In this document: piece by piece, positions 26,697 through 35,712 of the stretch | Position numbering within the stretch: position 1 is the stretch's first letter | Layout of the letters: each line of letters begins with the position of its first letter | From: Nitrososphaerota archaeon | GTDB taxonomy: Archaea > Thermoproteota > Nitrososphaeria > Nitrososphaerales > UBA183 | Direction of reading: 5' to 3' | DNA: 64,000 nucleotides | NCBI GenBank assembly: GCA_027886865.1 | Contig: JAPCJR010000006.1 | Span: forward strand, 6,649 to 70,648 | Made by a program: the position numbers and the translations under genes | Notes under the pieces: model-generated | What the model was told of the DNA's origin: nothing | What the model saw: only the letters and a program-made list of their open reading frames with translations | The model's database searches: none

Positions 26697-27071
26697 ATGA
26701 GGTTCATAGAAACCCCGAACGCAGTGAAGCCGATGGGGCCTTATTCGCAAGGGATCGTCGCGAACGGGCTCGTCTTTGTCGCAGGGACGATCGGAGTGGA
26801 CCCGAAGACCAACGAGCTGGTCAAGGGCGGAATAGTCGAGCAGACCACGCAGGTGATGAACAACATCAAGGCGATCCTCGAGGCGGCCGGGAGCGGCGTC
26901 GAGAAGGTCGTGAAGGTGTCGGTCTTCATCAAGGACGCTTCCCATTTCAAGGACATGAACCAGGCATACTCTAGCTTCCTCGGGACGCATAGGCCGGTGC
27001 GCACGACGGTGGTCACAGGCTTCGCAAGGGACGACCTGCTCGTCGAGATAGACGTCATCGCGACCCAGTAG
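26697..27071 (+). CDS. ridA: RidA-family enamine/imine deaminase
   Basis: A 124-residue protein with PMGPYSQGIVANGLVFVAGT, GGIVEQTTQVMNNIKAILEAAG, the Arg of RPVRTTV and the closing LLVEIDVIA block. These match the YjgF/YER057c/UK114 family, trimeric cytosolic enzymes that hydrolyse reactive enamines released by PLP enzymes. Start ATG at 26697. Divergent from the propeller gene, whose promoter lies between them. Confidence 0.93.
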   Translation: MRFIETPNAVKPMGPYSQGIVANGLVFVAGTIGVDPKTNELVKGGIVEQTTQVMNNIKAILEAAGSGVEKVVKVSVFIKDASHFKDMNQAYSSFLGTHRPVRTTVVTGFARDDLLVEIDVIATQ

Positions 27072-27103
27072 AGGAGGGAAGGAAAGGGGGCACTTGGAAG
27101 GGC

Positions 27104-27220
27104 ATGGAGACCCAAGCGTGCCCCTGCTGCGGGACGGCCATGAAGGTCGAAGAGACCGGCGCCAAGGTCCTTCTTCGGTGTCCGGCGTGCGGACTGACGG
27201 ACTTGAAACTGAAGGCGTAG
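27104..27220 (+). CDS. Zinc-ribbon microprotein
   Basis: A 38-residue ORF, METQACPCCGTAMKVEETGA onward, with CPCCG and CPACG knuckles 18 residues apart. This is the full ligand set of a single zinc ribbon. It follows ridA by 32 bases with a purine-rich GGAGGGAAGGAAAGG stretch upstream, so it may be co-transcribed. It ends seven bases before the convergent pyrophosphatase stop. Its function is unknown; proteins of this form often bind nucleic acid or polymerases. Confidence 0.7.
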   Translation: METQACPCCGTAMKVEETGAKVLLRCPACGLTDLKLKA

Positions 27221-27227
27221 CCCCAGA

Positions 27228-29399
27228 CTAGACGAAGAGCGCGTAGATCACTATCGAAGTGATGAACACTATCGAGATGGTATTCAGCACCTTGATCAGT
27301 GAATTGATCGCAGGACCGGCGGTATCCTTGAACGGGTCGCCGACCGTGTCGCCCATGACCGCAGCGGCGTGGATGGCCGTGCCCTTTCCACCCAGGTTGC
27401 CCATCTCGATGTACTTCTTCGCGTTGTCCCATGCGGCCCCGCCGTTCGTCATCGTGAACGCCAGGAAGACCCCGGAGACGACGCTCCCGATAAGAAGACC
27501 GCCCAGCGCAAGGGGACCGAGGACGAAACCGACAACGAGGGGCGTGATGATTGCGAGCAGGGCTGGTTTTGCCAGTTCTCTCAGCGCGGCGGTCGTGCTG
27601 ATGTCTACAGCCTTGGCATAGTCTGGCTTGCCGGTCCCCTCCATGATCCCGGGGATCTCCTTGAACTGTCTCCTGACCTCGTTTACCATCTTGATCGCTG
27701 CCCGTCCCACGGCCTGGATCAGGAAGCTGGAGAAGTAGAATGGAAGGAGCGCCCCGATGAAGAGCCCGATAAGGACCAGCGGGTCGGAGAGGGCGAAGGT
27801 CAGCGTCTGGCCGCTGACGAGCCCGTACTTGGCCATCAGGCTTGGGCTGGCGGCTATCTGGTTGTTGACCTCGCTCTGGAAGGCGAAGAATATCGCTACT
27901 GCTGCCAGCGCCGCCGACATTATGGCGAAGGCCTTGGTCGTCGCCTTTGTGGTGTTCCCCACTGCGTCTAGCTCGTCGGTGACGTCCCTGACGCTGCTCT
28001 CGAGACCGGCCATCTCGACGATCCCGTTGGCGTTGTCCGTTATCGGTCCGAAGGAGTCGATCGACATGATCTGACCCGTAAGAGAGAGCTCGGCCATGGC
28101 CGCTATCGCGGTGCTGTAGATCCCGACCAGGACCCTGGATGATTCGGGCAAGGACGAGGGAGCGGCGTAGTAGCCTATGAAGTAGGAGACCAGTATTGCG
28201 AGCACGAGGACTATCGCGGACGGCGCTGTGCTCTGAAGGCCCACGGAGAACCCGGCGAGGAAGTTCGTGGAGGGGCCGGTCGCGCTCGCTTCAGCTATGA
28301 ACTTGACGGGCTTGTAGTTGTACGAGGTGAAGTAGTCCGCGACCCTCTCGATCACAACGACCACCACGATCCCTACCACGGCGCTGGCGAAGAGCGAGTA
28401 GCCGAGCACGCTTCCCTTGAATATGAACGCGCTTATGGCGACGTCGATGACCCCGGCGATCACCGCTGAGATTATCAGTGCGATGTTGAGCGCGCCCATC
28501 GGGTCCTTCTTGATCCCCTTTCGGATGTAGAACCCCCCGAGGATCGAGCCTATGATACCGGAAGCGCCCAGGAGGAGCGGATAGACGAGCAACTGATTCG
28601 ATGTGATGAGCGCGGTGAGCGACCCGAAGTCGGATGCGTGCGAGGTGATCAACGCAGCCAGGATCAGGGCCGCAATCGAAGTGACGACGAACGACTCATA
28701 GACGTCAGCTCCCATCCCTGCACAGTCGCCGACGTTGTCTCCCACGTTGTCGGCTATCACTGCCGGGTTTCGGGGGTCGTCCTCCGGGATTCCTGCTTCA
28801 GCCTTTCCGACGAGGTCTGCCCCGACGTCGGCTGCCTTGGTGTAGATCCCTCCCGAGACCCTCATGAACATGGCGATGAGGGAGGCGCCGAAGCCTAGTC
28901 CCGCGATGACTATGGGCGTGGAGATGATGGTCGCCTCATAGGCGAGATAGAAAAGAGACACTCCGAGGAGACCGAAACCGACGACGGCCATCCCCATGAC
29001 CCCGCCGCCGCGGAACGCCAGGGTCAGGGCGCTACCGAGTCCCTTGCGGGCGGCCTGGGCGGTCCTCGAGCTCGTCCTTACCGTGATTGCCATCCCTATG
29101 TATCCGGCTGCTGCAGAGAGAGAAGCACCCAAGATGAAGCCCACCGAAGTCGCGCCGCCCGTCTTCAGCGGGATGTCGATGAAGATGTAGATCAGGACGG
29201 CGACGATCGCGGCGACCGGGGCGATTATGCGGTACTCGCGACTAAGGAAAGCGTTCGCCCCCTGCCTGACGGCGAGGGCAATCTCCGTCATCTTCGGTGT
29301 ACCCGGGTCCTGCCCCCTGATGTAGAGGATCAGAAAGACGGAATAGATGAGAGCAACAACTGCGCCACCAGCGGCGATAAGCCCATAATCGATACCCAA
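27228..29399 (-). CDS. hppA: Membrane-bound proton-translocating pyrophosphatase
   Basis: A 723-residue integral membrane protein with about 16 helices. It has the pyrophosphate-binding DVGADLVGKAEAGIPEDDPR block, ADNVGDNVGDCAG and the C-terminal GDTVGDPFKDTAGPA. The determinant segment GNTTKATTK has Lys where K+-dependent enzymes have Ala, so this is the K+-independent type, which pumps H+. It conserves energy from biosynthetic PPi. Monocistronic by context, convergent with the zinc-ribbon gene. Confidence 0.95.
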   Translation of the reverse strand: MGIDYGLIAAGGAVVALIYSVFLILYIRGQDPGTPKMTEIALAVRQGANAFLSREYRIIAPVAAIVAVLIYIFIDIPLKTGGATSVGFILGASLSAAAGYIGMAITVRTSSRTAQAARKGLGSALTLAFRGGGVMGMAVVGFGLLGVSLFYLAYEATIISTPIVIAGLGFGASLIAMFMRVSGGIYTKAADVGADLVGKAEAGIPEDDPRNPAVIADNVGDNVGDCAGMGADVYESFVVTSIAALILAALITSHASDFGSLTALITSNQLLVYPLLLGASGIIGSILGGFYIRKGIKKDPMGALNIALIISAVIAGVIDVAISAFIFKGSVLGYSLFASAVVGIVVVVVIERVADYFTSYNYKPVKFIAEASATGPSTNFLAGFSVGLQSTAPSAIVLVLAILVSYFIGYYAAPSSLPESSRVLVGIYSTAIAAMAELSLTGQIMSIDSFGPITDNANGIVEMAGLESSVRDVTDELDAVGNTTKATTKAFAIMSAALAAVAIFFAFQSEVNNQIAASPSLMAKYGLVSGQTLTFALSDPLVLIGLFIGALLPFYFSSFLIQAVGRAAIKMVNEVRRQFKEIPGIMEGTGKPDYAKAVDISTTAALRELAKPALLAIITPLVVGFVLGPLALGGLLIGSVVSGVFLAFTMTNGGAAWDNAKKYIEMGNLGGKGTAIHAAAVMGDTVGDPFKDTAGPAINSLIKVLNTISIVFITSIVIYALFV

Positions 29400-29487
29400 T
29401 TCGGTTATTCTACCTAGCCCGTGCGGGGATTTAGGAACCCGTTATAAAGTGAACTGCCAGGGATCAAGACCTGGCTTCTTGGTAGCT

Positions 29488-30426
29488 TCATCCCTTCATC
29501 TTGGTGAGCGCGTAGGTCGCGATGAGCGGGAGGGCGATGGTGGCCTCCGAATAGAGTGTCGTCTGCTTGGCCCGCTCCTTGACCTTGCCCCACGAGATGG
29601 CCTCGCGGACCTGTGCGCCGCTCAGCGAGCCGTCGTACTCGACGGCCGTGGTCACGTAGCAGGCGTAGTCGAGGCCCCCCTTGAACATGTTCCACCAGAT
29701 GACGTGGTGCTTCGATATGCCTCCGCCTATCACCAGGGCGCCGGTCTTCTTCGACTCGAAGACGATGTCCGACAGGCGCTTTTCGTCCTTGATGACGTCG
29801 ATCTTGAAATCAGACCGGCGGTTGGCGAAGAGCCACGCCTGTGACCCCACAGCCCCGTCCATCGGGCCGGGTATGAAGATCGGCACGCCCTTCTTCTGGG
29901 CCCAGTAGAGCAAGCTGCTCTCGTCGTCCACGGACTTCCCTAGCTCGGAGCACAGCTCCTCGGTGCTGAGGCTCTTCCTCCCGCTCTGGTAGACCTGCTC
30001 AAACCACGGCTGGAGCCTGCGCTCGATTGCGGGGCCGTAGGTGTCGAGAGGCACGAGGACGTTCCCGAGCCTGTGGTATCCCGTCTTCTGCAGCTTGGCG
30101 TCGTCCATGTTGAAGCTGCCGTGGTAGTAGTCTCCTCCCGAGCGCGCGAGGTCGTGGTCGAGCGTCCCGCAGGTGGTCACTATCACGTCGACCATCCCCT
30201 CCTTCACCATGTCGACTATCACCCCCCTAAGGCCGGTGGCCATCGGTGCCGCGGGGAACGACAGGAATTTGGTGCAGCGCTTGTCGGAGAGCATGTCGAC
30301 GTATATCTTGGCGACCTCGGCCAGGTCCTTGCCCATGAACCCGCCCGCAGCGTGCATCTGGTCGACCAGACGCACCACTTCGCGCGACGGCTTCAACCGG
30401 ATGTCGACCACCTTATCGAGTTTCAA
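29488..30426 (-). CDS. dys: Deoxyhypusine synthase
   Basis: About 312 residues. It transfers the aminobutyl group of spermidine to the target Lys of aIF5A, using NAD. Diagnostic blocks are VDVIVTTCGTLDHDLAR, GGGISKHHVIWWNM, the EYDGSLSGAQV stretch and SWGK with the catalytic Lys. The open frame continues to 30459, but a GTTAAAAATC TATA element at 30460-30470 leaves the TTG at 30426 as the better start. No aIF5A gene is in the window. Confidence 0.92.
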   Translation of the reverse strand: MKLDKVVDIRLKPSREVVRLVDQMHAAGGFMGKDLAEVAKIYVDMLSDKRCTKFLSFPAAPMATGLRGVIVDMVKEGMVDVIVTTCGTLDHDLARSGGDYYHGSFNMDDAKLQKTGYHRLGNVLVPLDTYGPAIERRLQPWFEQVYQSGRKSLSTEELCSELGKSVDDESSLLYWAQKKGVPIFIPGPMDGAVGSQAWLFANRRSDFKIDVIKDEKRLSDIVFESKKTGALVIGGGISKHHVIWWNMFKGGLDYACYVTTAVEYDGSLSGAQVREAISWGKVKERAKQTTLYSEATIALPLIATYALTKMKG

Positions 30427-30459
30427 TCGCTGCGACCTCGGAGGATGCGCGCCGGGCAC

Positions 30460-30470
30460 GATTTTTAACG
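30460..30470 (-). promoter_or_regulatory. TATA box of deoxyhypusine synthase
   Basis: CGTTAAAAATC on the minus strand, about 35-44 bp upstream of the TTG at 30426 and directly abutting the alternative start at 30459. Confidence 0.45.
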
Positions 30471-30597
30471 GTTCGCATCAGTTTCACCGAACCCACCCCT
30501 CCGCGCCATAGGGAGGGCAAGCGACCCCACGGGATGTCGATGCGCACCGTCCCGATGGCGGAGCCTGCGGATTAGCCTCAGCTCGCTACCCCGTGTC

Positions 30598-31605
30598 ATG
30601 CTCACTTCTGCATATCGGGGCGGATGCGCCCAGTGCTCGGGACGGATAGTCGACGCGGGCGAGGAGTTCGTCTGCTCCTCGTGCGGGACGGTAACGGCCA
30701 AGGAGGTCATCGAGACGGGGGAGGACAGGTCCCCGCAGGCGATAGACTACACCACCCATTCCCTCGGAAGCTATCTGGGTCCGCTGGACTACGGCTACGA
30801 AGAGCGCTACTCCTCGGGATTCTCAAAGTCGTCGTCCACCTTCAAGTACCTGAAGACGATCTCGGATTTTGCCAACAGGGACGGCGCGACGCTCTACACG
30901 TGCGCGAAGCTCGTGGAGCGCGTATGCGAGAAGCTGACTCTCCCCAGCGCCGTCGTAGGCGAATCGGTGAGCATAGCGCGCGAGGTCTTGGGCATGAGGA
31001 AGGAGAGGGGCGAGATCACGATAGCGTCCGTCTCGGCGTTCGCGATAATCAACGCGTGCAAGAGGCTGGGCGTGACCAGCGCCGGCGTGAGGGAGGTGAT
31101 GGAGGCCCACAGGAACATGGGGTACCGCGTGAAGGCGTCTGTCATAATTCAAATCTCGATCGACTCTCCGATAAGGACGAGGCCGAGGAGGGCGGAGGAG
31201 TATCTCGGGAGGGTCCTCACCCACCTTCCCAGGGTGCTCATAAAGACCGGCGGGATGCCCGCGGGGTACACCAACAGGCTGCACGAGGCGGCCAAGGCGG
31301 TCCTAGAGCAGGTCGACGGGCCGTCGAGGGGCGGCCACAACCCGCGCGCTCTCGCCGCGACCGCCGTATACGCGGCCGAGGTTGCGCTCTCAGAGTCCGA
31401 GGGCAGAAAGAAAGTGTTCTCCCAGCGAGAGGTAGCAGGGTGCTCCGAGGTGGCTGAATATACCGTGAGGGAGCAGTACGTCGAGATATTCAAGTCTCGC
31501 ATGGGACCGATACAGGAGGCGATCAGGTTGAGAGAGAGCCAGAGCCGAAGACAGTCCACTGAAACGCACCGGATACTCCCTGCAACCCCGTCTCCGTTGT
31601 CATGA
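30598..31605 (+). CDS. tfb: Transcription initiation factor B (divergent TFB)
   Basis: A 335-residue TFB. A zinc ribbon (CAQC near residue 11 and CSSCG near residue 27) precedes a B-reader/linker region (about 45-85). Two cyclin-like repeats follow (about 85-190 and 200-300), with TLYTCAKLVERVCEKL and RALAATAVYAAEVALS. The linker and the Ser/Arg-rich tail are unlike canonical archaeal TFB, so it is probably an extra paralogue used for selected promoters. Its last 83 bases overlap, convergently, the end of the pilin-like gene at 31523. Confidence 0.88.
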   Translation: MLTSAYRGGCAQCSGRIVDAGEEFVCSSCGTVTAKEVIETGEDRSPQAIDYTTHSLGSYLGPLDYGYEERYSSGFSKSSSTFKYLKTISDFANRDGATLYTCAKLVERVCEKLTLPSAVVGESVSIAREVLGMRKERGEITIASVSAFAIINACKRLGVTSAGVREVMEAHRNMGYRVKASVIIQISIDSPIRTRPRRAEEYLGRVLTHLPRVLIKTGGMPAGYTNRLHEAAKAVLEQVDGPSRGGHNPRALAATAVYAAEVALSESEGRKKVFSQREVAGCSEVAEYTVREQYVEIFKSRMGPIQEAIRLRESQSRRQSTETHRILPATPSPLS

Positions 31606-32299
31606 CCCAGTAGCTCACGACGCAGTGACCTCCGACGGTGCTGGTCGAAGCTCCAGCATCGAAGGAACCGAGGACGGCTGACCTGGTCCGCGCCAGAGCG
31701 ACGTATTGATTGACCACCGCCGAGTTGCACGAATGAACCGTCGAGAGAGCAATCCTCAGTTCAGAGAGGGCCGAGAGGCACTGGGAAGCCGCGCGCAGAG
31801 GCTGCACGGGGAGGTGTACCACTTCAACGGACTGCGCCGAGAACGACGGAAGACCCCCCACGAACGTCTCGTTGACCCTCGTGGTCACCTGCAGGTTGAG
31901 GTCACCCCCCGAGAATCCGTCGAACTGCGTGGGAAGGAGGGCGTCTCCCTGAGCGGAGCCTGACGCGGAGACGTAGCTCCAGGAGGACTCCACCGAGTAC
32001 CAGACGCTCTGGTTCTTGCCCCCGCTGCCATCACTCCCGGAGAGCGAGTCGAGGTAAGGCTGCGGAGACGAGCAATCCATCGGTGTGGACTGCAGGAATG
32101 ACTGTGTCTTGGCGAGCGTGGAAAAGGAGGACAGGCCGACGAACAGGATGGAGTAGTCGTGCTCCTGTAGCTGGGCTGCCGAGAGGTTGGAAGCGCCGAG
32201 GTAGCTGTTCTCCGCAGAGTACACCGCCGCGTTCGCCAGCAGCATGGTCGTGAAGACGATGACCGAGGCGATGGTCGCGGCTACTGCCCTACGGTCCAT
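31523..32299 (-). CDS. Pilin-like secreted protein E of the Tad/HerA cluster
   Basis: A 258-residue protein. A short basic N-terminus MDRRAVAATIAS runs into one TM helix (VIVFTTMLLANAAVYS), then an extracytoplasmic Ser/Gly/Thr-rich domain with five or six Cys. This is the form of TadE/TadF-type minor pilins or pseudopilins. The start ATG (32299) lies inside the end of the preceding gene, so the operon is tightly packed. The C-terminal 83 bases overlap tfb on the other strand. No known domain is recognised. Confidence 0.6.
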   Translation of the reverse strand: MDRRAVAATIASVIVFTTMLLANAAVYSAENSYLGASNLSAAQLQEHDYSILFVGLSSFSTLAKTQSFLQSTPMDCSSPQPYLDSLSGSDGSGGKNQSVWYSVESSWSYVSASGSAQGDALLPTQFDGFSGGDLNLQVTTRVNETFVGGLPSFSAQSVEVVHLPVQPLRAASQCLSALSELRIALSTVHSCNSAVVNQYVALARTRSAVLGSFDAGASTSTVGGHCVVSYWVMTTETGLQGVSGAFQWTVFGSGSLST

Positions 32300-32640
32300 G
32301 CTTCGATCTTCTCCTCCCTCCCGGACAGGACGAGGGAGACGCTCGACTCGCCCTCGAATATTCCGGGGGCGCCCGGACACGCGTAACCGGCGATGACCCC
32401 GCCGAGCACCATCGTCGAGTTCCCGTGTTCCCGGAGGGAGAGGCACACCTGAGAGGTGGCGGCGTCGGCGAGGAAGACGAGACCCACCGCTTGGACGTAC
32501 TGGTAGACCGCCACGTTCGCATGCCCGTCCGAGGAGCTCTTGGCGGCCTCGGCGCCGGCCCCGTACGGGCTCATGACGGAGATCAGGGATAGGCAGAGGA
32601 GGGCGTACCCGGTGGCCACCCCGATGTCGAGTATCCTCAT
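32281..32640 (-). CDS. Pilin-like single-TM protein D of the Tad/HerA cluster
   Basis: A 119-residue protein beginning MRILDIGVATGYALLCLSLI, with one N-terminal TM helix and a small outer domain containing two Cys. The ATG overlaps the stop of the upstream micro-ORF (ATGA), and its own stop overlaps the next start by 19 bases. Translation of the series is therefore probably coupled. No family is recognised. Confidence 0.6.
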   Translation of the reverse strand: MRILDIGVATGYALLCLSLISVMSPYGAGAEAAKSSSDGHANVAVYQYVQAVGLVFLADAATSQVCLSLREHGNSTMVLGGVIAGYACPGAPGIFEGESSVSLVLSGREEKIEAWTVGQ

Positions 32641-32756
32641 CCTAAAGCACCAGCATGGGATGCGACCACCGAGAGGCAAAGAGCGGCGAACACCAGTATC
32701 ACCACGTACACGATGACGATGTCGACGTACACGTCGATGAACCCGCGTCTACGCAA
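32637..32756 (-). CDS. Tiny single-TM protein C of the Tad/HerA cluster
   Basis: A 39-residue ORF from a TTG at 32756, reading MRRRGFIDVYVDIVIVYVVI and on to a short tail. It has a positive N-terminus and one hydrophobic helix with an acidic pair, like a mini-pilin. Its start overlaps the stop of gene B and its stop overlaps the ATG of gene D, so the overlaps support it as real coding sequence despite its size. Confidence 0.55.
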   Translation of the reverse strand: MRRRGFIDVYVDIVIVYVVILVFAALCLSVVASHAGALG

Positions 32757-33120
32757 TGGTGACCACGCCCCCGGCCAGAACGACCTCATAGACCTCACCC
32801 GGCAACAGCGTCGATGTGGTGAGCTGCTCGTTCACCGCTTGCGTGGAGGAGAGACCGTTGACGGTGGCGGTGACGTTGGCGCCCGACAGTGTCACGACCG
32901 CATCCATCCCTGGGTAAGAACCGAACTCGATCGCGCTCCTCATGCCGGGAGACAGGTCGTCGATCTGAGCGGCGATCCCGTGCGCCAGACGGCCGGCGGC
33001 CTCCAGGCTCGACCCACGATAGAGCGTGACGGCGGGAGCCATCACCGCCACCATGAGAAGGAGCACCGCTGCGAAGTAGACGGAAGTCGAGATTATCCCG
33101 GAGATGCTCGAGGTCGGCAT
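32749..33120 (-). CDS. Pilin-like single-TM protein B of the Tad/HerA cluster
   Basis: A 123-residue protein starting MPTSSISGIISTSVYFAAVL, with one N-terminal TM helix and an outer domain rich in Val, Thr and Gly. Start and upstream stop overlap as TGATG. The N-terminal arrangement fits archaeal type IV pilin-like or TadE-like proteins, although no clear class III cleavage site is obvious. Confidence 0.6.
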   Translation of the reverse strand: MPTSSISGIISTSVYFAAVLLLMVAVMAPAVTLYRGSSLEAAGRLAHGIAAQIDDLSPGMRSAIEFGSYPGMDAVVTLSGANVTATVNGLSSTQAVNEQLTTSTLLPGEVYEVVLAGGVVTIA

Positions 33121-33482
33121 CAACTCTCCACCTCGAGGGCCACGCCGTCCGAGTCCCGCGTGAACAGGAGCGTGCACAGGCCGTTCAAGCCGGAGACGCT
33201 GAACCCGCAGGATGCGCCGATGGCGGCGGTATAGCTTCCGCCGCCGGTCGAGAGCTCGACGATGCCGTTGGAGCAGCTGATGGTGGCGTCGCTCAGCGGC
33301 AGGGCCAACGTAGCGGTCCCGTTCTCAGCCGCAAGGCCTGCAGCCCCAGCGATCTGGTCGAGTTCGGCCTGGTCTTGCGTCTGGTGCAGCGTCGGGAGGG
33401 AGCCGCCGAAGACCAGGACGCTGAACCCGGCCAGCACGGCTGTCACGCCGAAGACGAGTAGGTACTCGATGACCTCGACCAA
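33120..33482 (-). CDS. Pilin-like single-TM protein A of the Tad/HerA cluster
   Basis: About 120 residues from a TTG at 33482: MVEVIEYLLVFGVTAVLAGF, a TM helix with an early Glu like the Glu5 of type IV pilins, then a Ser/Gly/Ala-rich domain with a few Cys. A TTAAG element (33511-33519) about 30-37 bp upstream suggests a near-leaderless transcript and argues against the longer frame to 33545. First gene of the five-gene minus-strand operon. Divergent from the ATPase gene with 77 bp between starts. Confidence 0.6.
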   Translation of the reverse strand: MVEVIEYLLVFGVTAVLAGFSVLVFGGSLPTLHQTQDQAELDQIAGAAGLAAENGTATLALPLSDATISCSNGIVELSTGGGSYTAAIGASCGFSVSGLNGLCTLLFTRDSDGVALEVES

Positions 33483-33559
33483 ATTTCTCGGTGAGAAACC
33501 CGCCAGCCGATTTAAGCGGCAACCCGTGGTGGTTTTGTACCTCACTGGATTGATTCCCG

Positions 33560-35014
33560 ATGGAAGGATTCTTCTGGGGCTTGCTTCTCAGGATTGCACG
33601 AAAGAAGGACGTCGCGAGGGCAGGACAGCCGCTGCTCATCGAGCTCCTCCAGGAGGTCGACGGGGAGGAACTCGAGTCTTATTCGGTGCCCCCCTTCAAG
33701 TACACCGTAAAGCGGGCCTCAGGGAAGATCAACTATCAGGTATTGCCGGAGATCTCGGTGGCGGAGCTCGGCTTTCTCCGTGAAGCCGTACTCGAGATGA
33801 GCACCTCCTTCAAGGTCTCCTCAGTATCCCCTCTTACCTTCGCGCGGCTGATAGAGGTCCTCTGCCAGGCTGGCGTCGCCCGTCTGGCCCCCCTCAGGGA
33901 GGCGGGACGCGTGAGAGCGCTCTCGCGTCTGGCCGCTTTCGAAGCCGTGGGCATCCCCACCGTCTACGCGTTCGCGCTGGACCGCGCGGTGACCGAGTTC
34001 TATGTCGACGCGACCAACACACCCGTCTACTTGGACCATACCAAGCACGGAAGATGCGAAACGCAGGTGACCCTGACTGAGCGGGAGAGGAAGGCGATCG
34101 AGACCCACATGGACACGTTCAAAGGATACACCATGGACTTTTCGAACCCGTCCCTGAAGAACGAGTTCGACATCTTCGGGAACAGGCTCCGGATATCTCT
34201 CGACCTCGCACCGCTCGCCGTGAACTCGTTCTCGCTCGACGTCAGGAAGCTCACGTCGAACGACCTGACGGTCCCAGACCTTGTGGCGATGGACGTCATC
34301 TCTTCCGAATGCGCTGCCTTCCTTCTGGCGGGGCTCGAGCTCGGGATGAACGTGACGATCATCGGCGAGACCGGGACGGGGAAGACGACGCTCCTCAACG
34401 CGCTCGACGAGGCGCTCAATCCCAGGCTGCGCAGGATCTACGTCGAGGATGCAGTGGAGACGAAGGACCTTCTGGGGAAGGGCTATCACCAGATGAAGCT
34501 GCGGGTCGACCCCTTCGAGAGAGGGGCGGAGAGCTCCAGGACCAAATCCGAAGAGATAACGAAGATCCTTCACCGGTCCCCGGACCTGGTCGTGCTCGGA
34601 GAGATCCAGTCGGAGGAGCACAGCAGGGCCTTCTTCCACGCCCTCACCGCAGGGGTGAGGGGACTGCAGACCTTCCATGCATCTTCCCCGGGGCAGGCGG
34701 TCAGGAGGTGGAGAGAGATGCACGGCATCTCGAAGACGAGCCTGCTGGACCTGGATATCATCGTGCAGATGAGCAGGCCTGACAAGCTCGGGTCGAGACG
34801 CCGGGTGCACGGAGTTGTGATGGTCGTCGAAGAAGAAGGAGAGCCGAGATTGCGAGAGGTCTACGCTAGGGGGAGGGGGGCACTGCTCCACAGGATAATG
34901 CCGTGGGAAAGGCTCCAGATCCGCAGGCCTTCGCTCACGAACGAAACATTTCTGGAGAAGCTCGAGCTCGTGCAGGGCTCGCTCGAGGTCCAGGAGGTAA
35001 GGCTGAGCCGTTGA
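33560..35014 (+). CDS. GspE/TadA-type secretion ATPase
   Basis: A 484-residue type II/IV secretion ATPase. The N-terminal half (about 1-240) is family-specific. The C-terminal motor carries Walker A GETGTGKTT (about residue 272), an Asp box around YVEDAVE, Walker B LVVLGEIQ and the His box LQTFHASSP. It would power assembly of the pilus whose platform and pilin genes follow. Its stop overlaps the next gene's TTG start. Closest functional relatives are TadA/FlaI/PilT-type archaeal ATPases. Confidence 0.9.
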   Translation: MEGFFWGLLLRIARKKDVARAGQPLLIELLQEVDGEELESYSVPPFKYTVKRASGKINYQVLPEISVAELGFLREAVLEMSTSFKVSSVSPLTFARLIEVLCQAGVARLAPLREAGRVRALSRLAAFEAVGIPTVYAFALDRAVTEFYVDATNTPVYLDHTKHGRCETQVTLTERERKAIETHMDTFKGYTMDFSNPSLKNEFDIFGNRLRISLDLAPLAVNSFSLDVRKLTSNDLTVPDLVAMDVISSECAAFLLAGLELGMNVTIIGETGTGKTTLLNALDEALNPRLRRIYVEDAVETKDLLGKGYHQMKLRVDPFERGAESSRTKSEEITKILHRSPDLVVLGEIQSEEHSRAFFHALTAGVRGLQTFHASSPGQAVRRWREMHGISKTSLLDLDIIVQMSRPDKLGSRRRVHGVVMVVEEEGEPRLREVYARGRGALLHRIMPWERLQIRRPSLTNETFLEKLELVQGSLEVQEVRLSR

Positions 35015-35712
35015 AAGCTGCATCTTGGGCCACCCTCGGCTTGAGCCGGGTGAGGATGTGTGCCCTCGTGGTCTCGGTGGGAGCGGTCGCAGCGGCCGCC
35101 GTCCTGGCGACCACCTTCGGTCTGCTGGGAGGGATCTCTATCGTCCTCGCGGCGGCCGTGGGGGCCGCCTCCTCCTACTTGGTGGCGAGCGCCCCCAAGC
35201 GCTCCCTCGACAGGTCCGCGCTGCTGCAGGCGAGGGAGGCCCCGGCGCTGGCGGCGTCGTCTGCCGTGTACCTTCAGAGCACCGGGTCGAGGGCGAAGAC
35301 GGTGATGATGCTGCACTCCGATGAGTCCCGCCTGCAAGCGCTGTTCGAGCGGGCCAAGCGTTCCACGTTGCTCGGGTTTGACGCCCCAGCGGTCCTCGAG
35401 GCGGGCGAGTCTGTGCGGGCCGATTCGACCGCCGGGATACTCAGCTCCGTCGCGCGGGCCCAGGGGGAGCGCCTCGCCGACGGGGGAGAGGAGCTCGAGG
35501 GGATCGTGCGCGCGTCCCTCTCTGCCGAAGAGACGAAGTTTCCGGTCTTCCTGACCGTCTCGTTCTTCCTCCCGATAATGCTCATGCTGCTCGCGGCCGT
35601 GGGCCGCCATGATGACCCGGTCTCGGTGGTGAGCCTCATGGTCCTGGAGATATTCATCCTCGACCTCGCGCTTTCCTTCACGTCCACGGAGCGCAGGAGG
35701 CTGTCGGCGTGA
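35011..35712 (+). CDS. GspF/TadC-like platform protein, N-terminal half
   Basis: About 233 residues from a TTG overlapping the ATPase stop. Two TM helices near the N-terminus (ALVVSVGAVAAAAVLATTF; IVLAAAVGAASSYLVAS) precede a cytoplasmic T2SSF-like helical domain (about 70-185), then two more helices (FPVFLTVSFFLPIMLMLLA; VVSLMVLEIFILDLALSF). FlaJ/TadC platforms normally carry two T2SSF domains in one chain; here the second is a separate protein that starts four bases before this stop. Confidence 0.75.
   Translation: MKAASWATLGLSRVRMCALVVSVGAVAAAAVLATTFGLLGGISIVLAAAVGAASSYLVASAPKRSLDRSALLQAREAPALAASSAVYLQSTGSRAKTVMMLHSDESRLQALFERAKRSTLLGFDAPAVLEAGESVRADSTAGILSSVARAQGERLADGGEELEGIVRASLSAEETKFPVFLTVSFFLPIMLMLLAAVGRHDDPVSVVSLMVLEIFILDLALSFTSTERRRLSA

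Noticed and set aside
30465..30597. Possible structured RNA upstream of tfb
   Set aside because: GC-rich, but I could not find a consistent helix set or a known RNA motif; no support beyond composition.
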